This document shows, piece after piece, positions 27,206 to 36,483 of a stretch of 64,000 nt of DNA. A model generated the notes under the pieces. The model saw nothing but the letters and a program-made list of their open reading frames with translations. It was not told the DNA's origin and made no database searches. The stretch is from Bacillota bacterium (lineage in GTDB: Bacteria > Bacillota > UBA994 > UBA5500). Location: positions 1 to 64,000 of the forward strand of contig JAKOXL010000034.1 of NCBI GenBank assembly GCA_029781045.1, in the 5' to 3' direction. Made by a program: the position numbers and the translations under genes. Each line of letters starts with the position of its first letter. Position 1 is the first letter of the stretch.

Positions 27206-28558
27206 CTAAGATTCTATGTCCTTCATGCGGATCAGGTAGCGCCTCTTGAAGCGACGCCTGCCTTGACGCAGAGTAGAACGCAACACCAAACGAAAGACGG
27301 CCCGTGCTAGGCGCTGGGAATCATGTCGCACCAAATCGTCCTGGTTAATCAAGTCACCGATGGCCACGCTCACTCCCAGCTTTCTCAGCGCATCAATATC
27401 GACTGCGACTGGCGCCGCCCCTTCCGCCTTATATTTAGCCAAGAGTTCGGGGTTTACAGGAGCCGTGTTTACCAGAACACAGTCAATCAGATCGGGGCGA
27501 GTATGGTCTAAGATAGCTTTCAAATGATCAGCAGCAGTATAGCCAGTGGTCTCCCCCGGTTGGGTCATCACATTGCAGACGTAAATCTTGGTGGCCTGCG
27601 AAGCAGCGATGGCCTCCACTACTCCGGGGATCAAAAGGTTAGGCATCACACTGGTGTAAAGACTGCCAGGTCCCAGCACGATGGCATCGGCATCCCTGAT
27701 GGCTTCCAAGGCCTCGGGCAAGGGTTCAGCTTTGGCGGGCAAGGTAAAAACCCGTCTGATAGGGGCTTGGGATGAACCAACGCTGCTTTCACCACAAACA
27801 ATACTGCCATCGGTTAACTCAGCACACAACACGATATTGTCCAGTGAGACCGGCAGCACCCGACCTCGCACCGCCAGAACCTTACTGGATTCTCTCACGG
27901 CAGCTTCGAAGTCACCTGTTATTTCCGACATGGCAGCGATAAAAAGATTGCCGAAAGAATGACCATCGAGGCCTGACCCGCAGTTGAACCGGTGCTGAAA
28001 AAGCGTTTCTAACATGGGCTCGGCAGTGGCCAAAGCCGTGAGACAGTTGCGAATATCACCGGGAGGAAGAATTCCCAGCTCGCCCCGCAGCCGCCCCGAA
28101 CTACCACCGTCATCGGCCACTGTGACGATGGCCGTTAGGTTGCTGGTTAATTCTTTGAGACCACGCAGCAGCACCGGCATTCCGGTTCCACCGCCGATGA
28201 CCACAAGCCGTGGTGCCCGCGACAGCAAGTTCCGCTCATACAGCAGGTCCACCAACTGTCCATCCTGCGCCGGGCGAAAGACCTTAAATGTAGCCCGCAC
28301 AGCACCACGCACCCCATAGCTAACACAGGCCAACCCCAAAACGAAGATTAACAGTCCGCTGCTTAACGCTCTACGGTACGACCCGCCCGCCAGTATGTAG
28401 AGGGCCACCAGCAGACGCCCCTCAATAAAGTTGAGCAGCTGCCAGCCCCATAATAGCCCGCCTCCCAGCATGATTAACAGAAGCCCGACAACCGCCAAGA
28501 GCAGCCAACGCTTGACACCAATACCTGGATAAAGCCACTTCAGCGCTTGCCTCAGCAT
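27206..28558 (-). CDS. yvcK: YvcK/CofD-family protein (gluconeogenesis factor type)
   Basis: A 450-residue protein whose domain (about 110-430) is a Rossmann-like CofD fold that in Bacillus binds UDP-GlcNAc and is needed for growth on gluconeogenic carbon and for cell shape. Marks: VVIGGGTGMPVLLRGLK (about 117-133), VTVADDGGSSGRLR, PPGDIRNCLTAL and VLGPGSLYTSVMPNLL. About 90 extra N-terminal residues hold two or three membrane helices, a variant found in some Clostridia. Its ATG overlaps the rapZ stop by 1 nt (TAATG). Confidence 0.93.
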   Translation of the reverse strand: MLRQALKWLYPGIGVKRWLLLAVVGLLLIMLGGGLLWGWQLLNFIEGRLLVALYILAGGSYRRALSSGLLIFVLGLACVSYGVRGAVRATFKVFRPAQDGQLVDLLYERNLLSRAPRLVVIGGGTGMPVLLRGLKELTSNLTAIVTVADDGGSSGRLRGELGILPPGDIRNCLTALATAEPMLETLFQHRFNCGSGLDGHSFGNLFIAAMSEITGDFEAAVRESSKVLAVRGRVLPVSLDNIVLCAELTDGSIVCGESSVGSSQAPIRRVFTLPAKAEPLPEALEAIRDADAIVLGPGSLYTSVMPNLLIPGVVEAIAASQATKIYVCNVMTQPGETTGYTAADHLKAILDHTRPDLIDCVLVNTAPVNPELLAKYKAEGAAPVAVDIDALRKLGVSVAIGDLINQDDLVRHDSQRLARAVFRLVLRSTLRQGRRRFKRRYLIRMKDIES

Positions 28559-29427
28559 TACTGGTTACCCCCGAGTGAAATATCTCGATGCTGCAAATAG
28601 AGCTCATATCTATCTTGCAGCACTTCCCGCAGGCGATTGGCAATAACTACTGATCGGTGTCGCCCACCGGTACACCCAATGGCGATGACTAGGCTGCTCT
28701 TACCCTCCTCCATATAATGGGGAATTAACCATTCGATCAAATCTACAACACGCGTTACAAATTCTTGGGCCAAGGGCCATTTCAACACATACTGCCGTAC
28801 CGTCTCTGCGGTTCCTGGATGATGGCGCAATTCAGGGACGTAATAGGGATTGGGGAGGAAGCGGACATCAAACACCAAATCGGCGTCTAAAGGCAGGCCG
28901 TGTTTAAAGCCAAAGGAAACTACGCGAATGCTCAGCTTCTTTTGCCAGCCGGGGCCCGCGTAATGGGCCTGCAACTCGCTGCGCAGCTGCTGGGGCGTAA
29001 GTGAAGTAGTATCAAGTACCAGATCTGCTCGTTCTCGCAGCTGTCGCAACTTCTCCCGCTCGGCGGTGATGCCTGTCAATACGCTGCCTTCACCGGCCAG
29101 GGGGTGCTGCCTCCGCGCTTCCTTATAACGCCGGATCAAAGTTTCGTCTTCAGCTTCCAAAAAAAGTATCTCGTAATGGTAGTTATTGTTCTTAAGGAAG
29201 AGCAAAGCCTCGGCCAGATTATCAAAAAACTCACCGCCCCGGATATCCATAACCACGGCTACCCGCTTGACCGAGGACTGATTGCAGAGCTCGGCAAATT
29301 TAGAAATGAGGGCCGGTGGCAGATTATCCACACAGAAGTACCCCAGATCCTCCAAGTGCCGCAGCGCCAGAGTCTTTCCGGCCCCCGACATACCAGTGAT
29401 AATAACAAAGCGCAACGCTTCGTTCAT
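28558..29427 (-). CDS. rapZ: RNase adapter protein RapZ / YvcJ nucleotide-binding protein
   Basis: A 289-residue P-loop protein. Walker A is GMSGAGKTLA (about residues 12-21); FCVDNLPPALI and VMDIRGGEF follow; the C-terminal half has FGFKHGLPLDADLVFDVRFLPNPYYVPELR and IGCTGGRHRSVV, the RapZ phosphosugar-binding part. In E. coli it guides RNase E to GlmZ; in Bacillus it binds GTP/ATP. It overlaps the PHP gene by 4 nt (ATGA) and is coupled to yvcK. Confidence 0.95.
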   Translation of the reverse strand: MNEALRFVIITGMSGAGKTLALRHLEDLGYFCVDNLPPALISKFAELCNQSSVKRVAVVMDIRGGEFFDNLAEALLFLKNNNYHYEILFLEAEDETLIRRYKEARRQHPLAGEGSVLTGITAEREKLRQLRERADLVLDTTSLTPQQLRSELQAHYAGPGWQKKLSIRVVSFGFKHGLPLDADLVFDVRFLPNPYYVPELRHHPGTAETVRQYVLKWPLAQEFVTRVVDLIEWLIPHYMEEGKSSLVIAIGCTGGRHRSVVIANRLREVLQDRYELYLQHRDISLGGNQ

Positions 29428-30185
29428 CTCTTCTCACCCCTTTGCTCTGCATTGCGTATCCTCTCCGGCGGCAGACCCAACTTCTGGGCCAGTCGCCAGC
29501 CCGCCTCCAATCGTCCCACTTGAGATGGGCTATGGGCATCGCTGTTGATAACAAAGTCTACGCCAGTAGGCATGGCCACCCGCACATAATCGGCTAAGAT
29601 ATCGGTATGCTGACAATTGATCTCCAAGGCCGTGTTCCGGCGCACGCAAGCCCGGGCCAACTCTTCCGTATCTATGTCAATCCAAAGCCCAGGATGGGCA
29701 ACGAAGCTGACGGGATGACGATATACGGCTTCCACCATGGCTTTAGTGTTGATATTACGTAGCTTCCGGCTCCTCCAGCGGGTAAAGCGCTGGATGGCGT
29801 TGGGCAACAGCATGGTGGCCCCATCTCGCCACGTTAATGGTTTGACCAGTGGATGCAAGCTGACAATCACCATATCCATCTGCTTCAGCACTTTGGCCGG
29901 TAGATCCAAATCCCCTTGGCGGCTAATGAGATTGGTTTCCACACCCAAAAGCAGTTGGGGCCCCTGCCCTTTCGCATTCCAGGCGTCAACTTCTGCCCGC
30001 ATCTGGCGGATAGTTGCCAGAGGATTCTTTATGCCCACCCGTAAACTGGCGGGCGCATGATCGGTAATAGCCACCTCTCGCAGCCCTCGGGCCTGACCAG
30101 CTAAGGCGTTGGCGCGAATGCTGCCAGTACCGTCACTAAAATGCGTATGGGTATGCCAATCGGCAAAGAGCGACCAGTCCTGCAT
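29424..30185 (-). CDS. PHP-domain phosphoesterase (first of two)
   Basis: A 253-residue metal-dependent hydrolase of the PHP type, a trinuclear-site fold. Motifs: WHTHTHFSDGTGSI, AITDHAP, GVETNLI, VSLHPL, VAHPGLW and INSDAHSPSQVG. The closest functional groups are histidinol-phosphate phosphatase and YcdX-like proteins; no histidine genes are near, so the substrate is open. ATG 30185 is preferred; a TTG at 30194 overlaps the upstream TGA and is possible. It overlaps rapZ by 4 nt. Confidence 0.88.
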   Translation of the reverse strand: MQDWSLFADWHTHTHFSDGTGSIRANALAGQARGLREVAITDHAPASLRVGIKNPLATIRQMRAEVDAWNAKGQGPQLLLGVETNLISRQGDLDLPAKVLKQMDMVIVSLHPLVKPLTWRDGATMLLPNAIQRFTRWRSRKLRNINTKAMVEAVYRHPVSFVAHPGLWIDIDTEELARACVRRNTALEINCQHTDILADYVRVAMPTGVDFVINSDAHSPSQVGRLEAGWRLAQKLGLPPERIRNAEQRGEKR

Positions 30186-30190
30186 AATCC

Positions 30191-30916
30191 TCAACCCTGC
30201 TTGCGTCGACGCCGCTGCTCAATGAAGTTCTCTAGGCGGGTCGCATCAAGATTTAGGATGTTCTCTGGCGGAATACCAGCATCAATAGCCATGTTATAGG
30301 CTTCATCCAACACCCCCACATGACCCGACCAGTGGGCATCGCTACCCAATACTACCTGAACCCCGTGTTGAGCTGCCAGACGGGCAATCTCTCGACAGCG
30401 GTCGGTACTGCCAGCCCGACTGCGCACCAGGGAGGAGTTATTAATCTCTATTAACACTCCCGCCTCAGCTGCTGCCAAAAGCACTTTGAGGAAATCTATT
30501 GGATAGGCCGGATTGCCGGGATGAACAACCGCGTCCACATAGGGGTTGCGTATTGCGGCTAAAATCGCCGCCGTATTCTCTTCTTGACTCCCAGGGGGTA
30601 TACAATCTCTATGTAAACCTACAGCCACATACTCCAACTTTCTCAGATAACGATCGGCCAAATCCAGTTCTCCATCCACATTCATGATATTAGCCTCTAC
30701 CCCCGTAAGTAATCGCACCCCATCCACTTCCCGCGGTAGAACCGACATGTTGCCAAAATAATAGCGGTGAGGCGCCTGAGGCATTGCTGGCCCATGCTCC
30801 GTTGTGGCCATAAACAAAAGGCCCCGCTCCTTAGCGGCCCGCAAGTTCTCTTGCAAAGTACTATACGCATGGCCACTGACTATGGTGTGGGTGTGCATAT
30901 CGGCGATAATAGGCAT
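30191..30916 (-). CDS. PHP-domain phosphoesterase (second of two)
   Basis: A 241-residue paralogue of the next gene, with ADMHTHTIVSGHAYSTL, TTEHGPAMP, GVEANIM, VGLHRD, VVHPGNPAY and LGSDAHWSGHVG. The YcdX-like spacing is clear. It is the first gene of the likely operon PHP-PHP-rapZ-yvcK. GGGGGATGGAG precedes the ATG. It diverges from DUF1177 across 86 nt, so the promoters nearly overlap. Confidence 0.9.
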   Translation of the reverse strand: MPIIADMHTHTIVSGHAYSTLQENLRAAKERGLLFMATTEHGPAMPQAPHRYYFGNMSVLPREVDGVRLLTGVEANIMNVDGELDLADRYLRKLEYVAVGLHRDCIPPGSQEENTAAILAAIRNPYVDAVVHPGNPAYPIDFLKVLLAAAEAGVLIEINNSSLVRSRAGSTDRCREIARLAAQHGVQVVLGSDAHWSGHVGVLDEAYNMAIDAGIPPENILNLDATRLENFIEQRRRRKQG

Positions 30917-30938
30917 AGCTCCATCCCCCTATCCTTAT

Positions 30939-30961
30939 CAGACTGTCTGGTATGATATAAT
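30939..30961 (+). promoter_or_regulatory. Extended -10 promoter with an upstream palindrome, for DUF1177
   Basis: TGATATAAT at 30953-30961 is a perfect extended -10. The palindrome CAGAC-T-GTCTG (30939-30949) lies just upstream, between the expected -35 and the -10, in a good place for an operator. No strong -35 is seen. Confidence 0.55.
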
Positions 30962-31002
30962 CGGGCAAACGCCAGCAAATAATCTACAGGAGGCTGTCTA
31001 GT

Positions 31003-31935
31003 ATGAGTTTTTCCCAAGTGTTACAAACCTACGACCTCTTAGATTCGGCCCATGTTAACGGTGAACGTGTTGCCGATTGGTTGAAGCAAAACGGCGCCAA
31101 CACCGTAGAGGTCAAAAGAATAGAAGGCGCCCGTGGCTATACGGATTTTATCCGCGTAACCATTCCCGGCAGTGAGGGACGTAGCCGTGGCGGTTCGGCC
31201 CCTACCCTAGGGGTGATTGGCCGTTTGGGGGGCATTGGGGCACGCCCCAGCCAGATTGGACTGGTTTCCGATGCCGATGGCGCTATAGTGGCGCTGGCAA
31301 CAGCCCTCAAAGCACTACATATGCAAGCTCAAGGCGACCAGCTTCCCGGCGACCTGATTGTCGCCACCCACATCTGTCCTCATGCGCCGACCATTCCCCA
31401 CGAGCCAGTACCGTTTATGGGCGCACCGATAGATATGGCCACTATGAACAAACACGAAGTGGTGCCAGAAATGGATGCCATCCTCTCGGTGGATACAACA
31501 AAAGGCAACCGCATCCTCAACCACAAGGGTGTGGCGATCAGCCCTACTGTCAAGGAAGGTTATATCCTGCCGGTAAGCAATGACTTGGTGAATGTTTTAG
31601 AAATCGTATCCGGCTGTCCAGCCCGAGTCTTGCCCCTTTCACTCTACGACATCACACCCTATGGCAATGACTTGTATCATGTGAATAGTATTCTGCAGCC
31701 GGCCACTGCCACCACTGCACCGGTGGTGGGGGTTGCCATCACTGCCGAAATCCCTGTTCCCGGCTGTGCCACCGGGGCCTCCCACGTACCCGACTTGGAT
31801 GTGGCTACTCGCTTCTGCTTGGAGGTGGCTAAAGCCTTCGGTGCCGGTCGTTTACAATTCTACGACAGGGAGCAGTTCGCCCATGCCCAAACCCTCTACG
31901 GAAGCCTAACACACTTCCAAACTATGGGTCGCTAG
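31003..31935 (+). CDS. DUF1177 family protein
   Basis: A 310-residue protein matching the uncharacterised DUF1177 family by length and segments such as TLGVIGRLGGIGARPSQIGLVSDADGA, THICPHAPTIPHEPVPFMG and DLYHVNSILQPATATTAPVVG. It has no signal peptide or membrane helix. His/Asp/Cys-rich conserved stretches suggest a metal-dependent enzyme, but that is inference. AGGAGG lies 9 nt before the ATG. It is a single gene with its own promoter. Confidence 0.82.
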   Translation: MSFSQVLQTYDLLDSAHVNGERVADWLKQNGANTVEVKRIEGARGYTDFIRVTIPGSEGRSRGGSAPTLGVIGRLGGIGARPSQIGLVSDADGAIVALATALKALHMQAQGDQLPGDLIVATHICPHAPTIPHEPVPFMGAPIDMATMNKHEVVPEMDAILSVDTTKGNRILNHKGVAISPTVKEGYILPVSNDLVNVLEIVSGCPARVLPLSLYDITPYGNDLYHVNSILQPATATTAPVVGVAITAEIPVPGCATGASHVPDLDVATRFCLEVAKAFGAGRLQFYDREQFAHAQTLYGSLTHFQTMGR

Positions 31936-31947
31936 AAGTATAGAAAA

Positions 31948-32001
31948 GAGCACTTTCCTATATGGTGCTGTATTCTGCCAACAAACCACAGGGAAGTGCT
32001 C
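31948..32001 (+). terminator. Long-loop inverted repeat after DUF1177
   Basis: GAGCACTTTCC (31948-31958) pairs with GGGAAGTGCTC (31991-32001) with one wobble and a 32 nt loop; ATATCTTTCTT follows. It begins 12 nt past the stop. The loop is long for a terminator. Confidence 0.5.
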
Positions 32002-32026
32002 ATATCTTTCTTAATTATAACACGGG

Positions 32027-32080
32027 AAAACGGGGTGTCGCACTAATTCTATGCAGGTAGCAGACTGGCGCGACAACCCC
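32027..32080 (-). terminator. Likely terminator of the second HAD gene
   Basis: On the minus strand GGGGTTGTCGC pairs with GCGACACCCC (one bulge, 28 nt loop) and then GTTTTCC. It lies 7 nt past the stop at 32088. Confidence 0.55.
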
Positions 32081-32087
32081 GTTGTCT

Positions 32088-32885
32088 TTAGTGTAGATGG
32101 AAGTATTTCTCCAACGCCAGCGCTACACCATCATCCACATTGCTGGCGGTAACAAAATCGGCGACAGCTTGAATCTCCGGCGGAGCATTGCCCATGGCCA
32201 CACCGATGCCAGCCAACTCTATCATATCTAGGTCATTCTCTCCATCACCGATGGCCAGCATGGCAGCCGGTTCAATGCCCAGCCTCTCACCTAACCAGGC
32301 CAAAGCCTGAGCTTTGGTGGCCTGCCGATGCCCAAACTCCAGAAAGTGAGGGTAGGAGCGATTGATGGCCATATGATCGCCAAAGCTCTCTTTAGCCTGT
32401 GGCAACAGCTGGCTAAGCACCTCCGGTTCCCCGATAGCCACCACCTTAGTAGCAACCTCCAACGCCAACCTGCTCAGGCGTCCCACTTCCTTCACCGCCA
32501 CCCGTGAATACTTGGCGTAGCGTTCTGCAGTGGGATTCATACGTTCCACCCATAGTTCATCGTCCACATAGAGGTTGATGTGCACCGGCTCTTCTTCCAG
32601 CCACTGTAACAACTGCAGCAACTGGCCGGCAGATAGGTGGAGATGACGCCATATGCTGCGGTCGCCGACGCTTCTCACCAAGGAACCTTGATAGGCAATG
32701 AGGGGGCCCGTAAGATCCAACTCCCGGGCGTAGGGTTCGGCCGCACAAAACATGCGGCCGGTTGCCAATACTACCTCACACCCCTGCTCCCGCACTCCTT
32801 GAATAGCCCGTTTCGCTCGGGGAGAGATGGTACGGTCGGGCAAAAGTAGGGTTTCATCTAGGTCTATCGCAACCAGTCGAATCAA
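32088..32885 (-). CDS. HAD superfamily (Cof-type, IIB) phosphatase
   Basis: A 265-residue phosphatase. Motif I LVAIDLDETLLLPD (residues 4-17), motif II VLATGRM, Lys in ATKAQALAWL, motif IV AIGDGENDLDMI (Asp pair), then GVAMGNAPPEI. It is of the YidA/Cof group. Start is TTG with AGGAGG 8 nt upstream. It follows the ABC exporter pair by 17 nt and may be in their operon. It is about 7 kb from its paralogue at 25114. Confidence 0.9.
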   Translation of the reverse strand: MIRLVAIDLDETLLLPDRTISPRAKRAIQGVREQGCEVVLATGRMFCAAEPYARELDLTGPLIAYQGSLVRSVGDRSIWRHLHLSAGQLLQLLQWLEEEPVHINLYVDDELWVERMNPTAERYAKYSRVAVKEVGRLSRLALEVATKVVAIGEPEVLSQLLPQAKESFGDHMAINRSYPHFLEFGHRQATKAQALAWLGERLGIEPAAMLAIGDGENDLDMIELAGIGVAMGNAPPEIQAVADFVTASNVDDGVALALEKYFHLH

Positions 32886-32902
32886 AGCTGTACCTCCTTG
32901 CT

Positions 32903-34702
32903 CTAGGCACTCTCCTGCTGCCTATATTGCATCTCATAGAGTGTCTTATAGAGGCTATCGGGCTGCGCCAGCAACTCCTCATGGGTTCCTTCCTCCACTA
33001 CCCGACCCTCATTGATAACCACAATCTTGTCGGCATTCCGAATAGTTGATAGCCGATGCGCTATGACAAAGGCGGTGCGCCCCTCCAGCAAACGATCCAG
33101 TGCCTTTTGGATAATAACCTCCGTATAGGCATCCACGCTGGAAGTAGCCTCATCCAGAATCAGAATGCGCGGATTACAGATCAAAGCACGGGCAAAGGAG
33201 ATAAGCTGCCGCTGGCCGATGGAAAGCCGGGCTCCCCTTTCATGAACTTCCGTATCGTAGCCATTGGGCAGGCGCATAATGAACTCATGGGCGCCCACAG
33301 CCTCTGCCGCTGCAATAACCTCAGCCTCACTGGCATCGGGTTTACCGTAGCAGATGTTGTCCCGAATGGTGCCGGAAAAGAGGAAGGTATCCTGCAGCAC
33401 AATCCCCAGCTGCCGGTGTAAGGATTTTTGCTGTACATCGCGCAGTTCATAGCCATCGATGGTGATTGAACCCTGCTGCGGGTCGTAGAAGCGGGCCAGC
33501 AAGTTAATGATGGAGCTCTTGCCCGCCCCCGTGGGTCCCACCAGCGCAATGGTCTGCCCTGGCTGAGCCTCGATGCAGATATCATGCAACACAGGTCGGT
33601 CTGGAGAATAGCCGAAGGTTACCTTATCAAAGACCACATGCCCCTTGATAGGAGGCAGCTCCAGAGCACCGGGCGCATCTTGTACCGCTGGTTCCGTTTC
33701 CAACACCTCAAAAATGCGTTCAATGGAAACGGTGGCCGATTGCCAAGTATTGTAAACCTGAGATAAGTCACGAATCGGCATATAGAACTGGGTCACATAG
33801 CTGGTGAAAGCATAAACAGTCCCCAGGGTCAGTACTCCTGCCCGCACCAAGGTGCCGCCGTACCAAAGCACCATACAGATACCGACTGCTCCCACCACTT
33901 CCACCAGGGGGCCAAAAAGGGAGTGTAGACGGGCTGCCTGCATGTTGGCTTCCATATAGTCGGCATTCTTGGCATCAAAATGAGCCCGGTTGGTGTCTTC
34001 CCGGGTGAAGGATTGCACCACCCGCACACCAGAAATGCTTTCCTGCAAATTGGCATTAACGGTGGCAATCTTACGCCGCACCTCATGGTAGGCCCTGTGC
34101 ATACGCCAACGAAACTTGGTGGCTATCAGCACTAGGAAGGGTAGGGTGGTAAAGGTCAGCAGCGATAGGCGCACATTCATGGCCAGCATAATGCCGATAA
34201 TGCCCAAAAGGCGAAAAAGGTCATTGACCACATTCAAGATGCCAGAGGAGACCAGTTCACTGAGGGCATTCACGTCGTTGGTGACTCGCGACATGATGCG
34301 GCCCACCTCTATGCGGTCATAGAAGTTGAACGATAATCTCTGCAAGTGTTCAAATAGCTGTTGCCGGATACTAAAGATGATGTTCTGGCCCGCCCAGGAG
34401 ACGAAGTAGGTCTGCCAATAGGTGCAGAGCCAGTTAACAACATATACGAACAAGTATAGGATGGATATACGCGTTAGCCCGGCCATATCCCGTTCTACTT
34501 TGATATATGTGTCAATAGCACGCCGCATCAGTAGAGGAGAAATCAGGCTGGTAGCGGAGACGATCAACATGAAAACCATGCCCGCCAGCAAATGGGGCCA
34601 GTAAGGCTTCAGGAAAGGCGCAATGCGTTTAATAACCTTGGTATCGATTTTTACATCTAAGATTTCAGCATCAAAACTACCGTGACGTCCGCCTGCCCGC
34701 AT
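32903..34702 (-). CDS. ABC exporter subunit with intact ATPase site (half-transporter)
   Basis: A 599-residue protein with six membrane helices (about 30-320) fused to an ATPase. Walker A VGPTGAGKSS, Q-loop GIVLQDTFLFSGT, signature LSIGQRQ, Walker B ILILDEATSSVD with the catalytic Glu, and H-loop VIAHRLST. Its site motifs are consensus, unlike its partner's. Its ATG overlaps the partner's TGA by 1 nt. The pair matches heterodimeric exporters such as TM287/288 and YheI/YheH. Substrate (drug, lipid or peptide) is not evident. Confidence 0.93.
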   Translation of the reverse strand: MRAGGRHGSFDAEILDVKIDTKVIKRIAPFLKPYWPHLLAGMVFMLIVSATSLISPLLMRRAIDTYIKVERDMAGLTRISILYLFVYVVNWLCTYWQTYFVSWAGQNIIFSIRQQLFEHLQRLSFNFYDRIEVGRIMSRVTNDVNALSELVSSGILNVVNDLFRLLGIIGIMLAMNVRLSLLTFTTLPFLVLIATKFRWRMHRAYHEVRRKIATVNANLQESISGVRVVQSFTREDTNRAHFDAKNADYMEANMQAARLHSLFGPLVEVVGAVGICMVLWYGGTLVRAGVLTLGTVYAFTSYVTQFYMPIRDLSQVYNTWQSATVSIERIFEVLETEPAVQDAPGALELPPIKGHVVFDKVTFGYSPDRPVLHDICIEAQPGQTIALVGPTGAGKSSIINLLARFYDPQQGSITIDGYELRDVQQKSLHRQLGIVLQDTFLFSGTIRDNICYGKPDASEAEVIAAAEAVGAHEFIMRLPNGYDTEVHERGARLSIGQRQLISFARALICNPRILILDEATSSVDAYTEVIIQKALDRLLEGRTAFVIAHRLSTIRNADKIVVINEGRVVEEGTHEELLAQPDSLYKTLYEMQYRQQESA

Positions 34703-36462
34703 CAGTTACCACTCCTTTCCGCCAAAACTTCTGCCTCTTCCTGACTACGTAACTGCAGATCATAGATTTCCCTATAAATACCGCCGGCGGCCAAAAGCGT
34801 TTCATGGGTACCCTGCTCCACAATACGACCGTTGTCCAAGATGATAATCTGGTCCGCATTCTTAACGGTGGATAGTCGCTGGGCAATGATAAAGGACGTG
34901 CGGTTCTGCATGAGTACTTCCAAAGCCTGTTGAATAAGGTACTCGGTCTCCGTATCCACGCTAGAAAGGGAGTCGTCCAAGATCAGGATGGCCGGGTCAA
35001 GCAGCAAGGCGCGGGCAATGGCGATACGCTGTTTCTGTCCACCGGAAAGCCCCACACCCCTCTCTCCCACCAGCGAGTTATAGCCGTCGGGCAAACTCAT
35101 GATGAAGTCATGAATGCGGGCCGCTTTGGCGGCGGCTACTATTTCTTCATCCCTGGCATGGGGGCGACCATAGGCAATGTTCTCCCGAATGGTGGCAGAA
35201 AACAGAAAGGTTTCTTGCAACACTATACCAATCTGCCGGCGCAATGACTCCAGCGTCACATCACGGATATCGATACCATCCACGGTAATGGCCCCTTCTA
35301 CCACATCGTAGAAGCGGGGTATGAGATTGATCAGAGTACTCTTGCCGGAGCCGGTTCCCCCTAACACCGCGATCCGTTGTCCCGGTTTGGCATCGATGTT
35401 GATGTCCCGTAATACATAGTTCATTCCATCATAAGCGAAGGAAACGTTTTCAAATCGCACATGACCCTTGATCGGCGGCAACTCAAAGGCTCCCGGTTTA
35501 TCACGCACTTCCGGATTTGTGTCTAGGATTTCAAAAACCCGCTGGGCCGCGGCCGTAGCCTGACTATACATGTTTACCAGCCAGCCCAACATACGCACCG
35601 GCCCCACTAGTCGGGCCAAAAGCGCTGTAAAAGCCAACATCTGACCGATGGATAGATGGCCCAGTATCACTTGGCGACCACCATACCAAAGAATCAAGGT
35701 ACTCCCCAAGCCGCTCATAAACTGCATCAAGGGGAAATAGAAGGCCCAGAGTCGAACTGTAGTTATGTTTTCCTCTAAGTAACGCCAGTTCTGGGCACGA
35801 AACTTGGCTATCTCTCTTTCCTCTTGGGCAAAGGCCCGCACCACTCTTACTCCTGAGATGTTCTCCTGCAGCGTGGTCGTTAACTCGGCCATTTCTTGCT
35901 GGATCAGCTGGTAGCGCGGACGCACTTTAGTGTTGAAGGCGGCCACCGAGAGAACTAAGAAGGGCATGGTCCCCAAGGAAAGGAGGGTCAGTTTCCAGTC
36001 CATCTGCAGTAAGGTTAAAAGAACAAAAACAAAAGTCACCAGGTTACTTACTAGACGCATAATACCGAAACTGACGAAACGGCGGAGCTGATCCACATCG
36101 GCAGTGGCTCGGGACATCAGTTGACCAGTCTGGGCCGTGTCATAAAAGCTGAAAGATAGACTCTGAAGATGGCCATAGATACGATTGCGCAGGTCATAGA
36201 TAGTCCGCTGTCCCACCCATTCCATCAGTAAACGCTCACCGTAGTTGACTAGGCCTTGTAATGCGGCAGCAGCTACCACTGCCAATCCCATCCAAGCCAG
36301 AAGATGCCACTGCCCAGCTTCATAGACGGAGTCAAAGGTCCATTGAATAATCTTCGGCTGGATCATCACCAAACCTGTACCGACAAACATCAGCACGATG
36401 GCTGCCACTATGCGCGGCCAATAGCGCAGAGCATATCTTAACAAACGTGACATTACCTGCAT
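34702..36462 (-). CDS. ABC exporter subunit with degenerate ATPase site (half-transporter)
   Basis: A 586-residue half-transporter, with six helices followed by an ATPase. Walker A GGTGSGKST and signature LSGGQKQ are normal, but Walker B ends LILDDSLSSVD (Asp for the catalytic Glu) and the H-loop reads IIAQRLST (Gln for His). These two changes are the standard mark of the degenerate site in heterodimeric exporters, where the other subunit hydrolyses ATP. ATG 36462 fits GGGGAG; ATG 36480 has no site. It follows the AbrB gene by about 20 nt. Confidence 0.93.
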   Translation of the reverse strand: MQVMSRLLRYALRYWPRIVAAIVLMFVGTGLVMIQPKIIQWTFDSVYEAGQWHLLAWMGLAVVAAAALQGLVNYGERLLMEWVGQRTIYDLRNRIYGHLQSLSFSFYDTAQTGQLMSRATADVDQLRRFVSFGIMRLVSNLVTFVFVLLTLLQMDWKLTLLSLGTMPFLVLSVAAFNTKVRPRYQLIQQEMAELTTTLQENISGVRVVRAFAQEEREIAKFRAQNWRYLEENITTVRLWAFYFPLMQFMSGLGSTLILWYGGRQVILGHLSIGQMLAFTALLARLVGPVRMLGWLVNMYSQATAAAQRVFEILDTNPEVRDKPGAFELPPIKGHVRFENVSFAYDGMNYVLRDINIDAKPGQRIAVLGGTGSGKSTLINLIPRFYDVVEGAITVDGIDIRDVTLESLRRQIGIVLQETFLFSATIRENIAYGRPHARDEEIVAAAKAARIHDFIMSLPDGYNSLVGERGVGLSGGQKQRIAIARALLLDPAILILDDSLSSVDTETEYLIQQALEVLMQNRTSFIIAQRLSTVKNADQIIILDNGRIVEQGTHETLLAAGGIYREIYDLQLRSQEEAEVLAERSGN

Positions 36463-36483
36463 ACCGTTTCTCCCCTTCATCGG

